This document shows, in pieces, positions 9,753 through 19,076 of a stretch of DNA of 64,000 nucleotides. The notes below the pieces were generated by a model that saw nothing but the letters and a program-made list of their open reading frames with translations, was not told the origin of the DNA and made no database searches. Within the stretch, counting starts at the first letter, position 1, and every line of letters begins with the position of its first letter. The position numbers and the translations under genes were made by a program. The stretch is from Opitutales bacterium (lineage in GTDB: Bacteria; Verrucomicrobiota; Verrucomicrobiia; Opitutales; UBA953): positions 39,038 through 103,037 of the forward strand of contig JAILGB010000007.1 of the NCBI GenBank assembly GCA_024697185.1. Reading direction: 5' to 3'.

Positions 9753-11756
9753 ATGAAAAGTTTTGAAAAAAGCGCTCACCCTCAAAATTTCGCCCGGACT
9801 TCGGCAATTTTTTTGTCTTTGTGGGCGCTTTCATTTTTAAGCTTTTTTGCGATTTCGATTTTGGGACGTCTGGTGCTCTGGATTTTTGCCGCGGGAACGG
9901 ATTTCGCGTTTGAGGATTCGCTTGCCGCCTGGACGATGGCATCCCGCTACGATTTTATGGTCGCGGCGTATTTGTCGATGCCGCTGTTGCTTTTGATGAT
10001 TTTTGCATGGTTTTTGCCAAAATCCCGTTCCCGTCTCATTGTCGCGGGAACGGCGATTTCTGCGGTTTTGACGGCGATTTTGTCGATTTGTTTCATTTTT
10101 GATTTCGGATTTTTTTGCGAATATCAGGACCAGTTCAACGTCTGGGTTTTGGGTTTGGTGCACGATGATCGCAACGCGATTGTCAGGACGATTGCAAACG
10201 ATTACCATTGGGGACGCTACCTCTTCGCTCTCGTCGTGGCGCTAACGTTTTTCCCGATTTTTGTTTTTCCGGGGCTTGCAAAAAAAATTATCAGGAAGGC
10301 GAGCCGTTCCCGTCTTTCAAAGTGGGCGGCGACGGCGGCGATTGTTTTTCTCGTTTTCTTTAATGTCGTCATTTTGCGCGGTCGTCTGTCGGGCAGACCG
10401 TTGGGGATTCGTGATGCCGCCGTTTGCACGGACATGGTCAAAAACCGTCTGATCTTGAATCCGATGTTCGCGTTAAAACATGTGCTCATTGATGTTTGGA
10501 AAATCTCGGACGGCGCGGGAACGCCGGATTTCGTGCAGGATATAAACGCCCAGATGATTTTGGCTTACGGCGCGGGAACGCCCGGGCAGACGATTAGCGA
10601 ACGGATTAGCCGAAAGAACGTTCCCGCGGTGCCGGCGGCGCTTTTCAAACAGCCCAAACAGATTTTCCTGATTGTCCTCGAAAGCGGCGACCAGTGGCCC
10701 TTGCGCGAGGCCTATGCCGAACTGGGGCTTGCCGACGATTTGAAGTCGCTCGCGGCGACAGGTGCGAGTTCGGACAACTTTGTTTCCAACGCCGGCGGCA
10801 CGATGCTTTCGCTCTCGTCGATTATTTCCGGCGTTCCCGATATCGGCGTGGCGCAAAACTACCGTCCCAACGGACAAAAAATGCTCCCGGTCGCGCTGGC
10901 GGGCATTTTCAAGCGCCTGGGCTACAAAACGCGATTTGCGTATGCCGGCTACGGTTTTTGGCAGCATGTCGAAAAATACGTGCGCGATCAGGGCTTCGAC
11001 GAAGCGGTTTTCGGCAGCGACATTTCGGACTGCCCCGAAAAATTCAAAGGCGAATGGGGCGTTCCCGACGGATATTTGTTCGATTATTTGGAAAAACTGG
11101 CAAAAGCCGACGGCGACACTCCGACCTTTACGCTGGTGATGACGGCGTCCAATCATCCGCCGTATTCCCTGACGGAGGAAGTTCCCGGCTACAAGGATTT
11201 TTCGCTCCCGCAAAGTTTTGAAAAAATCTACGACCGCAAGGCTCCGCTTCGCGTTTACGCCCATCAGCGCTACGGCAATCATGCGGCGGTGAATTTTGTA
11301 AAAAATATTCAAAAAACCGTTCCCGATTCTTTGTTCGCGATAACGGGCGACCATTTTTCGCGGCGCTTTTTAAACGCGCGTCCCGATTTCCGCGACGGCA
11401 AACAGGTGCCGTTTGTCCTCTGTGGCGCGAACGTTCCCGCGGGAACGCGTTTGCCGTTCGGGACTCACAAGGACATCGTTCCGACGCTTTTGTCCTGTTG
11501 CGCTCCGCAAGATTTTGAATATCCGAGTTTCGGCTGCAGTCTCTTTTCTCCGGCGGCGCAAGCCCGACGCGGCACAATCGCCTGCGGGACTGTTTTGCAC
11601 GCCGGCGGCGGTTTTGCTGTCGGCAACGAAAAAAGTTTTTATGGCGTTCCCGTCACGGCGCAAGAGGCGGCGGAGATAACGCGGATCGCAGACGCGCATC
11701 GCGCCGTCGAATGGTATTATTTTGAAAAAGGCGAAACGCTGCCGCCCGCAAAATGA
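9753..11756 (+). CDS. LTA synthase-like membrane sulfatase / phosphoglycerol (or phosphoethanolamine) transferase
   Basis: 667 residues. About five N-terminal membrane segments (roughly 20-215) are followed by a periplasmic alkaline-phosphatase-superfamily domain (about 290-610). Visible catalytic elements: LIVLESGDQWPL (metal-binding Glu), SNAGGTMLSLSSIISG (nucleophile Thr/Ser region), SNHPPY, and ITGDH late in the domain. Family enzymes transfer phosphoglycerol or phosphoethanolamine to glycans or lipid A. In a Gram-negative polysaccharide locus, decoration of LPS core or periplasmic glucans is the likely role; the donor is unknown. At least six motif copies lie in the gene, several coding VPA, AGT or GVP. 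Confidence 0.88.
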   Translation: MKSFEKSAHPQNFARTSAIFLSLWALSFLSFFAISILGRLVLWIFAAGTDFAFEDSLAAWTMASRYDFMVAAYLSMPLLLLMIFAWFLPKSRSRLIVAGTAISAVLTAILSICFIFDFGFFCEYQDQFNVWVLGLVHDDRNAIVRTIANDYHWGRYLFALVVALTFFPIFVFPGLAKKIIRKASRSRLSKWAATAAIVFLVFFNVVILRGRLSGRPLGIRDAAVCTDMVKNRLILNPMFALKHVLIDVWKISDGAGTPDFVQDINAQMILAYGAGTPGQTISERISRKNVPAVPAALFKQPKQIFLIVLESGDQWPLREAYAELGLADDLKSLAATGASSDNFVSNAGGTMLSLSSIISGVPDIGVAQNYRPNGQKMLPVALAGIFKRLGYKTRFAYAGYGFWQHVEKYVRDQGFDEAVFGSDISDCPEKFKGEWGVPDGYLFDYLEKLAKADGDTPTFTLVMTASNHPPYSLTEEVPGYKDFSLPQSFEKIYDRKAPLRVYAHQRYGNHAAVNFVKNIQKTVPDSLFAITGDHFSRRFLNARPDFRDGKQVPFVLCGANVPAGTRLPFGTHKDIVPTLLSCCAPQDFEYPSFGCSLFSPAAQARRGTIACGTVLHAGGGFAVGNEKSFYGVPVTAQEAAEITRIADAHRAVEWYYFEKGETLPPAK

Positions 11757-11834
11757 CCGTCGGCGTTCCCGCGATTTTTTGCGACAAACGGCGTTCCCGT
11801 GGCGTGCCCCGCAGGTGCTTTTTACTTGCTCGGG

Positions 11835-14045
11835 ATGCGCAAATTGTTTAGTCTTAAAAAGGTGCTCGGCGATAGTAAAATCAAGTCAAACGACGGCAAT
11901 TTTGAACCCCAAAAACGATGGACGTTCGCTCCCGCTTTTTCGGATTCGGATGATGCCAAAACTTTTGAGACCGCAAAAATCGTCGCGTTGATTTCCAATG
12001 GGCGGGAACGCGTCGAGCGCGTGAAAATTTTTCGCGGGAACGAAACGATTGATGCCGTTAAAAAAACGTTCCCGCGCGCCAATTTCTTACAGCGGCATTT
12101 TTCTGACAAAAATATCGGGACCAAGGCGCAACGTGCGTTTCGTGCGGCTCAAATCCTGCGGGAACGCGGAGTCGGGACTCCGGAGCCGCTCGCGCTTTGT
12201 GAGACGCTCGATGCCGGCGGGAACGTTCTTGAGAGCCGGATTTTTACGCGCTTCGAGCCCGGTTTGACAAATTTCAGGGATGAAGTTTTCAGACTGTTTT
12301 CAGAAGAGCCCGACTGTGCGGCGCTGATGGGACTTTTTGAAGCCGTCGCAAAAGCCTGCCGCGCTTTTCACGATTGCGGCATTCTTCATCGGGACTTGGG
12401 CAATCAGAATATCGGCTTGAGGAAGGATGAGTCGGGCGCGTGGCAGGTGCTTTTTCTCGATCTCGACCGCGTGCGGATTTTTGATCCGGGCTCCGTGACG
12501 GATGCGCAGCGCGGCAGGGATATGGCACGAATCGATTTGCCGTCGGATCTTTTGCGGGCGTTTTATGTTCTGTATTTTGAACGCTATTCGCCGACCGGAG
12601 CTTTTTATGAGGCGGAGGCGCGGGAACGCCGGGCGTTCGAGCGGCATTCTCGCTGGCGTCCCTGGCGTCATCCGTTGCGCGAGTGGAAAATCCGTCGCGA
12701 GGAACGTCGCGCCGCAGCCCGGGCGACAGCCGCGGGAACGGCAAAAGCGATCCCGCTCGGCAAAGATCTGTGGATCTGGGATTCGCGCTCGGAGCAGGCG
12801 ATCCCGGCGTATATGTCGCGGGAACGCCGCGGCTTCCGTTCCGCCGGCAATATTTTTAAAATTTTGAAAGCGTTTTTGCGTCACGGGAACGCGTTTTGGC
12901 GCGCCTATAAAAAATTGCCGCCGTTCCCGTGCGGAGAGCCGATCGATCATTTTGAGCGCACGCTCGGCATCAGTCTCGAAGCCGATCCGGCGACCTGGCA
13001 AAGCCAGTTGCACTGGCTTGGAGAGCTCGAAGGCGGGAACGCCAAAGTCTCCGTTTTGATCCGCGCCTATCATCACAAAGGCCGCGCGCATTGGGATTTT
13101 GTCGTTGCGGCGGCGCGGGAACTTTCCGCGCGCGGGAACGCTGTCGCACTGGCTTTGGTGCAAGATCGCGCGGCGGTTCTTCATCCCGAATCCTGGCGGG
13201 AAATGCTGATGACAGTGATCGCGGGAACGAAGGATTTCGCGGATTTTTACGAAGTCGGCCACGCGAGCAATCGCGGCAAATGGGGCATTTGGGATTTTGA
13301 AGACTACACGCAAAAACTTTTGCCGGCGGCGATCGAGGCAAAACGCGCGTTCCCGCAAATCCGCCTGACGGGGCCCGCCTGCATCGATTTTGACCTGCAC
13401 ACGCTCGCGGGAATTTTGGCGGACGTTCCCGCGGGAACGTTTGATGCGCTTTCGCAACATCTGTATGTCGATCGTCGCGGCGCCCCCGAAAATTTCCAAG
13501 GGAGATTCGACCTCGTCGGCAAAGCGGCGCTTCACAGCCTGTTCGCCAAAATTTTCGCGTTCCCGTCGCAAAAAATCATTGTTAGCGAATACAACTGGCC
13601 TTTGCTCGGAGCCGGCGTCTATGGCCCCGTCGATTCGCCGGTCGAGACTTTCGGTCCGTGGGAAACGCGTCCGGCGGCGCCGTGGGCGGACGAGCCGCCG
13701 CGGGTTTCGGAGACGGATGCGGCGCAGTTTTCCTTGCGCTACTGGCTGCTGGCGATGGCGAGCGGCTACGTCGAGCGCGTTTATTTTTGGCGGCTGCTGC
13801 ATCGTGGCTTCGGTTTGGTCGATGACGCGGATCCGCAAAATCCCCGTCCGCGCGAAGGATTTTTTGCGTTTAAAAAACTCCTGTCGCTTTTGGCGGGAAC
13901 GCGTTTTGAGCGGCGGATTTTTGACGTTCCCGCGGGAACGTGGGCGCTGGAATTTTCTCGCGGGAACGGCGGGCGTTTTTATCTGACGTGGACAAAAGAC
14001 TCGTTCCCGCAAGTTGTGGAGCATTTATCGGATTTGAAAAAATGA
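11835..14045 (+). CDS. Fusion of an LPS-core-type kinase domain with a glycoside-hydrolase-like TIM barrel
   Basis: About 736 residues from the ATG at 11835 (a GTG at 11799 is possible). The N-terminal half resembles WaaP/Kdo kinases: catalytic loop GILHRDLGNQNIGL and metal motif LFLDLDRVRI. These enzymes phosphorylate heptose or Kdo of the LPS inner core. The C-terminal half (about 370-736) looks like a clan-A glycosidase barrel: a WDFVVAAARELSARG helix, an acidic DFYEVGHASNRGKWG strand (possible acid/base) and IIVSEYNWPLLG (possible nucleophile Glu, as in GH39). I do not know this fusion as a described family. Very rich in the dispersed motif, which contributes VPAGT and GNA insertions. Overlaps the next gene by ATGA. 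Confidence 0.75.
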   Translation: MRKLFSLKKVLGDSKIKSNDGNFEPQKRWTFAPAFSDSDDAKTFETAKIVALISNGRERVERVKIFRGNETIDAVKKTFPRANFLQRHFSDKNIGTKAQRAFRAAQILRERGVGTPEPLALCETLDAGGNVLESRIFTRFEPGLTNFRDEVFRLFSEEPDCAALMGLFEAVAKACRAFHDCGILHRDLGNQNIGLRKDESGAWQVLFLDLDRVRIFDPGSVTDAQRGRDMARIDLPSDLLRAFYVLYFERYSPTGAFYEAEARERRAFERHSRWRPWRHPLREWKIRREERRAAARATAAGTAKAIPLGKDLWIWDSRSEQAIPAYMSRERRGFRSAGNIFKILKAFLRHGNAFWRAYKKLPPFPCGEPIDHFERTLGISLEADPATWQSQLHWLGELEGGNAKVSVLIRAYHHKGRAHWDFVVAAARELSARGNAVALALVQDRAAVLHPESWREMLMTVIAGTKDFADFYEVGHASNRGKWGIWDFEDYTQKLLPAAIEAKRAFPQIRLTGPACIDFDLHTLAGILADVPAGTFDALSQHLYVDRRGAPENFQGRFDLVGKAALHSLFAKIFAFPSQKIIVSEYNWPLLGAGVYGPVDSPVETFGPWETRPAAPWADEPPRVSETDAAQFSLRYWLLAMASGYVERVYFWRLLHRGFGLVDDADPQNPRPREGFFAFKKLLSLLAGTRFERRIFDVPAGTWALEFSRGNGGRFYLTWTKDSFPQVVEHLSDLKK

Positions 14046-15529
14046 TGGCGAAGGAAGAAATCGTTGAAAAACTGCCCTTGTCGGTGGTGATGGTTGTGCG
14101 CAACGAAGCCGCCAATATGCGCGACTGTCTGGCGGCGGTCGCGTTCGCGCGGGAGATTATCGTGGTTGATGATTTTTCTGAAGACGCGACGCCACAGCTG
14201 GCGGCATCGTTTGGCGCCAAAGTTTTCACGCGCGCGATGGCGGGCGACTGGGGCGCGCAGCAGACTTTTGCGATCGGGCAGGCGACGCAGCCTTGGATTT
14301 TGCTCCTCGACGGCGACGAACGCATCACGCCGCCGCTCGCGGAAGAGATCAAAAAATGCGTTTTGGAGGACAAAAAATACGCTTACGAAATCAAGCGGCT
14401 CAATCATTTCAAGCGCGTTCCCGTGCGCCACGGAGTCCTGCGTCCGGACTATGTGCTGCGACTGATGCCGCGCGAAGGTGCCCGCGTCGAAGGTCAGGTG
14501 CATCCCAAAATCATCACGCCGTTCCCGCCAAAACGCCTCCGCGAACCGATGTTGCACTACACTTACGAAAAATGGGGCGCGTATCTCAACAAGCTCGAAA
14601 AATACACGCGCCTTGCGGCGGAAAAAGCCTACGGCGAGGGCAAACGCGCGCGTTTTTGGAGCGACATCGTTTTTCGCCCGTTTTTCGCGTTTTTTAAAAT
14701 GTATTTTTTGCAGGGCGGATTTTTGGACGGCAAGATCGGTTGGATTTTGTCGGCAAACCATTATTTTTACACCGAGATGAAATACGTGCGGCTCTATTTT
14801 TTGGCGCGGGAACGCGACGCTGTCGTGGACTGCGGCGATGATGACGGATTTCATACGCTTGCGGCAAATGCGGACTGGTCGGGGCGTCTGGCGGAGATTC
14901 GCGAGATTTTGCGGCAGGAGCGCGGGCAGGTGCTTGCGGACAATCGCAGTTCGCATCGCCCGCGTTTTGTGCTCAAGGCGACGATTGCGGGAACGGACTA
15001 TGTCATAAAACACGAGCGCTTTCGTTTCCGTTTTGACCGCAGCCTCAAAGCCTTCCTTTACGGTTCGGACACTTGCCGGATTTTCAAACTCGGCAGACGG
15101 GCGCGGGAACGCGGTTTTGACAAAATCCCGCAAATGTTTTTCGCCGCCGAAAAATTTTCAAACGGCATTTTGCGGGAGGCGATTTCGGTGACGGAGTTTT
15201 TGGACGGGCGGATTTTGACGCTCCCACTGGAGGACAGGCAAAAAAATGAGATTTTGCAACTGATGCGCGAGAGCCATCGCGCGGGCGTGATTTCGGGCGA
15301 TGTGCAAAGGGACAACTTTATCGCGACTGACGCCGGCGTCCGCCTGATCGATTTTCGCGGGAACAAGATTTTCGGCGCATTGGCAAAGGCGCGCGACCGC
15401 ATTCAGCTGCAGGCGACATTGGGCGTTCCCGCGCGCGATTACGGGATCGCCGAGAAAATCTTTTTGCTCCAAAACACGGTTCGCAACTGGCTGCGGGTTT
15501 TGGCGGGCAAGGAAAAAATCCAACATTGA
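14042..15529 (+). CDS. Fusion of a WaaE-like GT2 glycosyltransferase with a RfaY/WaaP-like kinase
   Basis: About 496 residues; ATG14042 overlaps the previous stop (ATGA), indicating translational coupling. Residues about 10-260 are a GT2 domain (VVMVVRNEAANMRDCL, IIVVDDFSEDAT, LLLDGDERITPP), closest to lipopolysaccharide core glycosyltransferases of the WaaE type. Residues about 310-470 resemble small LPS-core kinases: HRAGVISGDVQRDNF as catalytic loop and VRLIDFRGNK as metal-binding segment. One protein may therefore add and phosphorylate, or read, an inner-core sugar. It sits beside another kinase fusion, supporting an LPS-core assignment. Domain identities are confident; substrates are not. 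Confidence 0.82.
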   Translation: MMAKEEIVEKLPLSVVMVVRNEAANMRDCLAAVAFAREIIVVDDFSEDATPQLAASFGAKVFTRAMAGDWGAQQTFAIGQATQPWILLLDGDERITPPLAEEIKKCVLEDKKYAYEIKRLNHFKRVPVRHGVLRPDYVLRLMPREGARVEGQVHPKIITPFPPKRLREPMLHYTYEKWGAYLNKLEKYTRLAAEKAYGEGKRARFWSDIVFRPFFAFFKMYFLQGGFLDGKIGWILSANHYFYTEMKYVRLYFLARERDAVVDCGDDDGFHTLAANADWSGRLAEIREILRQERGQVLADNRSSHRPRFVLKATIAGTDYVIKHERFRFRFDRSLKAFLYGSDTCRIFKLGRRARERGFDKIPQMFFAAEKFSNGILREAISVTEFLDGRILTLPLEDRQKNEILQLMRESHRAGVISGDVQRDNFIATDAGVRLIDFRGNKIFGALAKARDRIQLQATLGVPARDYGIAEKIFLLQNTVRNWLRVLAGKEKIQH

Positions 15530-15541
15530 AATTCCTCAAAA

Positions 15542-16513
15542 ATGAATTTTTTAAAGCGTTATAAAAATTGGAAGAACGAGGTTTTCAAGCGCAAGGCGTG
15601 GAACATCGGTTTTGTCGATTTTGACGAGGAGACGATTTTCAAATCCTTTAAAATCTCCTGGCTCGATACGGGCGATTACGCCGCCAAATCCTGGTTTGCC
15701 GATCCGTTTATTCTTTCGCGCGACGGTGACAGAGTCGAGGTTTTGGTTGAAGAAATGCCGCTTGACCGTCCGGATGCTCTGGGGCGGATTTCAAAACTCG
15801 AAATCAAACGCGACGGGAACGGCGTTTACCGTCTGCAAAAAGTCGTTCCCGTGATTGAGGAAAATTTTCATCTGTCGTTCCCGGCGATTTATCGTCTCGA
15901 CGGCAAAATCTACATTAATCCCGAGGCTTCGCAGTCGGGCAGGTCGTCGCTTTATCTTTACGATCCCGCGACGGGAACGGCGACGCGCGCGGGAACGCTC
16001 TGCGAGGCGCCTTTGGCGGACCCGATCCTCTTTGACGGATTTGGCGAGCCGCTGCTTTTTGCGACGCATGCGGACAAGGAGCATGTGCCGGCGTATGAAA
16101 AAGTTTTGGACGTTTATCGTTCGACGACGGGAACGCTCACGGGACCGTATGAAAATCAGCCGTTTGCGTCCATTGTGTTCCCGGATCTCTCGCCGCGCGG
16201 CGCGGGCTATTTTTTGCAGCTCGGCGGCAAGGCGGTTCGCGTGGCGCAGGATTGCAACGGCAAATATGGCGCGGGAACGGTTTTTTATGAGATGAGTTTT
16301 GACGGCTCAAAATTTGCGTTCAGGGAACTCGCCCGCCATTTTCCCAATTCTCCCGTCTGGCATTGCGGGCTGCACACTTTTAACACTTACGGTGATCTTG
16401 CGGTCGTTGACGGCTACGGCTATCTGAATCCGCTCAAACGCATTTTGTTTTTGATAAAGACACGACTGAAGCGGCGCGCGCTCCGGCGCAAGTTCCCGCA
16501 CGCGATTTTTTAG
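15542..16513 (+). CDS. Beta-propeller-like glycan enzyme, similar to the N-terminal domain of GINT1-type transferases
   Basis: 323 residues, no signal peptide or membrane segment. FADPFIL, FHLSFPAIYRLDGKIYINPEAS, LADPILFDGFGEPLLFAT and WHCGLHTFN repeat in the way of five-bladed propellers of the GH43/GH68 kind. The order of elements recalls the N-terminal domain found in glucosamine inositolphosphorylceramide transferase 1 and in many bacterial polysaccharide clusters. It starts 12 bp after the preceding kinase fusion and is probably co-transcribed. Whether it transfers, hydrolyses or only binds sugars is not known. Several VPA/AGT-coding motif copies lie inside. Confidence 0.6.
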   Translation: MNFLKRYKNWKNEVFKRKAWNIGFVDFDEETIFKSFKISWLDTGDYAAKSWFADPFILSRDGDRVEVLVEEMPLDRPDALGRISKLEIKRDGNGVYRLQKVVPVIEENFHLSFPAIYRLDGKIYINPEASQSGRSSLYLYDPATGTATRAGTLCEAPLADPILFDGFGEPLLFATHADKEHVPAYEKVLDVYRSTTGTLTGPYENQPFASIVFPDLSPRGAGYFLQLGGKAVRVAQDCNGKYGAGTVFYEMSFDGSKFAFRELARHFPNSPVWHCGLHTFNTYGDLAVVDGYGYLNPLKRILFLIKTRLKRRALRRKFPHAIF

Positions 16514-16634
16514 ATCCGCGCTTTTGCGGCCGGTGCAAAAATCCCCGTTCCCGCCGCAATAAAAGTTTCGTAATGCTCCTCCCGAAGTAATATCCTATAT
16601 TTATACTCCACTATCGATTTATCCCTATTCTGAT

Positions 16635-17519
16635 ATGAAAGGCATTGTTTTGGCAGGCGGGTCCGGCACTCGTCTTTATCCGATCACCAAGGGCGTTTCA
16701 AAACAGTTGTTGCCCGTTTTTGACAAGCCGATGATCCATTATCCGATCTCCGTTCTGATGCTGGCGGGAATTCGGGAGATTTTGATAATCTCGACGCCGC
16801 AGGATCTGCCGGGATTCAAGCGGCTTTTGGGCGACGGCAGCGATTATGGCGTGCATTTCGAATACGCCGAGCAGCCTTCGCCGGACGGGCTCGCGCAGGC
16901 GTTTATTATCGGTGAAAAATTTATCGGGGACTCCGCCGTCGCGCTCGTGCTCGGCGACAATATTTTTTACGGACAAGGATTTCCGGGGATTCTCCAAGGC
17001 GCCGTGCTGGCGGCGGAAAACGACGGGAACGCGACCGTCTTCGGCTATTATGTCAACGATCCCGAACGCTACGGCGTCGTGGATTTTGATGCCGCCGGGA
17101 ACGCGCTTACGATTGAGGAAAAACCCAAAAATCCAAAATCCAACTACGCCGTCACAGGCTTGTATTTTTATCCCAATTCGGTCGTGCAAATCGCCAAGAA
17201 CATCAAACCTTCCGCGCGCGGCGAACTCGAGATCACCAGCGTCAATCAGGAATACCTCCGCGGGAACGCCCTGCGCGTGCAGCTGCTCGGACGCGGCTTT
17301 GCCTGGCTCGACACGGGAACGCACACCTCCCTCCTCGAAGCCGGCATGTTCGTCGATGTCCTGCAAAAACGACAGAGTCTCAAAATCTCCTGCCTCGAGG
17401 AAATCGCCTGGCGCAAACATTGGATCACCTCCGACAAACTCCTCGAACTGGCAGAGCCGATGAAAAAAAATGAATACGGCCAATATCTCATCAAACTCGC
17501 CGAAGGCAAAATCCGATAA
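16635..17519 (+). CDS. rmlA: Glucose-1-phosphate thymidylyltransferase
   Basis: 294 residues, the usual length. Converts dTTP and glucose-1-phosphate to dTDP-glucose, the first step of the dTDP-deoxysugar pathway. Diagnostic stretches: [16 protein letters not shown] (nucleotide-binding), [28 protein letters not shown] (metal Asp), [37 protein letters not shown] and the C-terminal CLEEIAWR. First gene of the dTDP-sugar block; rmlB follows after a 158-bp gap. Confidence 0.97.
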   Translation: MKGIVLAGGSGTRLYPITKGVSKQLLPVFDKPMIHYPISVLMLAGIREILIISTPQDLPGFKRLLGDGSDYGVHFEYAEQPSPDGLAQAFIIGEKFIGDSAVALVLGDNIFYGQGFPGILQGAVLAAENDGNATVFGYYVNDPERYGVVDFDAAGNALTIEEKPKNPKSNYAVTGLYFYPNSVVQIAKNIKPSARGELEITSVNQEYLRGNALRVQLLGRGFAWLDTGTHTSLLEAGMFVDVLQKRQSLKISCLEEIAWRKHWITSDKLLELAEPMKKNEYGQYLIKLAEGKIR

Positions 17520-17533
17520 AAAACGAAAAAAGA

Positions 17534-17640
17534 GAACCGCCAAGGACACGAAGCTAACAAAGGATATGAGCATCAAATCTTAGATACACCGTAATAAAAT
17601 CTTCGTATCCTTTGCGCCCTTTGTGGTTTTCTCAAAAAAA
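17534..17640. repeat. Inverted-repeat remnant of the GxxExxY-flanking type
   Basis: ACCGCCAAGGACACGAAG near 17537-17554 is an imperfect inverted match to CTTCGTATCCTTTGCG plus CCCTTTGTGGTTTTC near 17601-17632. The same repeat type brackets the decayed GxxExxY gene at 18.8-19.06 kb, so this looks like a second copy of the element that has lost its coding part. No gene is recognised between the arms. Confidence 0.55.
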
Positions 17641-17677
17641 TCTTGTTAATCCTAAAATCTGTGGATCTGTAAAAAAA

Positions 17678-18820
17678 ATGAATTTCAAACGCAATATTCT
17701 CATCACGGGCGGCGCCGGCTTCATCGGCTCGCATGTCGTCCGGCTCTTTGTCAAAAAATACCCGGAATACCGTATTGTCAACCTCGACAAACTGACCTAC
17801 GCCGGCAATCTCGCAAATCTCGCCGACATCGAGGGCGCGGCAAATTATGTTTTTGAACGCGCCGACATTTGCGATTTTGAGCGCATCAGGGAAATTTTTG
17901 CGACATACGGCATCGACGGCGTAATCCATCTCGCGGCGGAGTCCCATGTCGATCGCTCGATCAAGGATCCTTTTACCTTCGCGCGGACAAATGTCCTGGG
18001 AACGCTTTCGCTCCTGCAGGCGGCAAAACTTTATTGGGAGTCCCTGGAGCAAAAATTTGAAGGGAAGCTTTTTTATCACATCTCGACGGATGAAGTTTAC
18101 GGCAGTCTGGCGATGACAGATCCCGCGGGAACGCCCGCGCCGTTTTCGACTCAGGCTTCCGCGGGAACGCGCCACGAGGCTTACGGGAACGCGTTTTTTA
18201 CCGAGACGACGCCGTATTCGCCCCATTCGCCATATTCCGCCAGCAAGGCTTCGAGCGACCATTTTGTGCGGGCGTTCCACGACACTTACGGACTGCCGAC
18301 CCTTGTGACCAACTGCTCCAACAACTACGGCCCCTATCAGTTTCCCGAAAAACTTATTCCGCTCTTTATCAACAATATCCGCCACGGCAAGCCGCTCCCC
18401 GTTTACGGCAAGGGCGAAAACGTCCGCGACTGGCTCTTTGTCGAAGACCACGCGCGCGCCATCGATTTGATTTTCCACAAAGGCAAAATCGCGGAAACCT
18501 ACAACATCGGCGGCTTTAACGAGTGGAAAAATATCGACCTGATCAAAGTCCTCGTGCGCGTGACTGACCGCCTGCTCGGCAATCCCGCGGGAACGTCCGA
18601 CAAACTCATCACCTACGTGACCGACCGGCTCGGACACGACGCGCGCTACGCGATCGATTCGCGAAAACTCCAAAAAGAACTCGGCTGGGAACCCTCATTG
18701 CAGTTTGAAGAAGGCCTCGAAAAAACCGTCCGCTGGTATCTCGACAACCAAGCCTGGCTCGACAACGTCACCAGCGGCGACTATCAGCATTATTACGAAA
18801 AAATGTATAAGGGACGATGA
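17678..18820 (+). CDS. rmlB: dTDP-glucose 4,6-dehydratase with a motif-derived insertion
   Basis: 380 residues from ATG17678 (an upstream in-frame start at 17612 would add 22 unrelated residues). Extended SDR fold: ILITGGAGFIGSHV (NAD-binding), HLAAESHVDRSI, STDEVYGS, YSASKASSDH (catalytic Tyr and Lys) and NCSNNYGPYQFPEKLIP. Makes dTDP-4-keto-6-deoxyglucose for the ketoisomerase and aminotransferase downstream. Between STDEVYGS and FTETTPY there are about 28 extra residues absent from ordinary RmlB. The insertion carries three exact motif copies (18127, 18163, 18185), encoding AGTPA, AGTR and GNA. It sits in a loop next to the active-site entrance. Confidence 0.96.
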   Translation: MNFKRNILITGGAGFIGSHVVRLFVKKYPEYRIVNLDKLTYAGNLANLADIEGAANYVFERADICDFERIREIFATYGIDGVIHLAAESHVDRSIKDPFTFARTNVLGTLSLLQAAKLYWESLEQKFEGKLFYHISTDEVYGSLAMTDPAGTPAPFSTQASAGTRHEAYGNAFFTETTPYSPHSPYSASKASSDHFVRAFHDTYGLPTLVTNCSNNYGPYQFPEKLIPLFINNIRHGKPLPVYGKGENVRDWLFVEDHARAIDLIFHKGKIAETYNIGGFNEWKNIDLIKVLVRVTDRLLGNPAGTSDKLITYVTDRLGHDARYAIDSRKLQKELGWEPSLQFEEGLEKTVRWYLDNQAWLDNVTSGDYQHYYEKMYKGR

Positions 18821-18834
18821 TAATGCAAACACAA

Positions 18835-19020
18835 ATGAACCGCAAAGGACACGAAGGTAGCGAAGGAATGACTCCGGATTCTCGACTGGAGCACATTTTT
18901 AAGCAAGTCCTGGACGCTGCTTTTGTTGTTCATTCTGAAATGGGACCCGGACTTCTTGTAAATTTTAACGTTGTTCACTTGCGCGACGGCATAAAGCGAA
19001 TCATCAACAAAGCTCGCTAA
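18835..19020 (+). pseudogene. Internally deleted GxxExxY-family gene
   Basis: 61 codons from ATG18835 (62 with the stop). The start, NRKGHEGSEG, then LEHIFKQVLDAAFVVHSEMGPGLL matches the N-terminus of GxxExxY proteins (about 120-130 residues). It jumps directly to VNFNVVHLRDGIKRIINKAR, which matches their C-terminus (GLLINFNV-LKDGIKRIVN). The middle of the protein, including the family signature, is gone, probably by deletion between the two GLL-coding stretches. Flanked by inverted repeats (18837-18868 and 19021-19056). The function of the intact family is unsettled. Confidence 0.75.
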
Positions 19021-19056
19021 TCCTTCGTTCCCTTTGAGTCCTTCGTGGTTTCCCCC
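18837..19056. repeat. Inverted repeats bracketing the GxxExxY remnant
   Basis: AACCGCAAAGGACACGAAGG starting near 18838 reappears inverted and imperfect as CCTTCGTTCCCTTTGAGTCC plus TTCGTGGTTTCCCC near 19021-19056. The arms overlap the 5' end of the remnant and lie just past its stop, like the ends of a small mobile unit. Confidence 0.6.
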
Positions 19057-19076
19057 AAAAAATCGAAAATAGAAAA

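Noticed and set aside
12300..14024. 574-codon minus-strand frame opposite the kinase-glycosidase fusion
   Set aside because: No recognisable motifs; the plus frame contains kinase and glycosidase motifs and is coupled to the next gene by ATGA.
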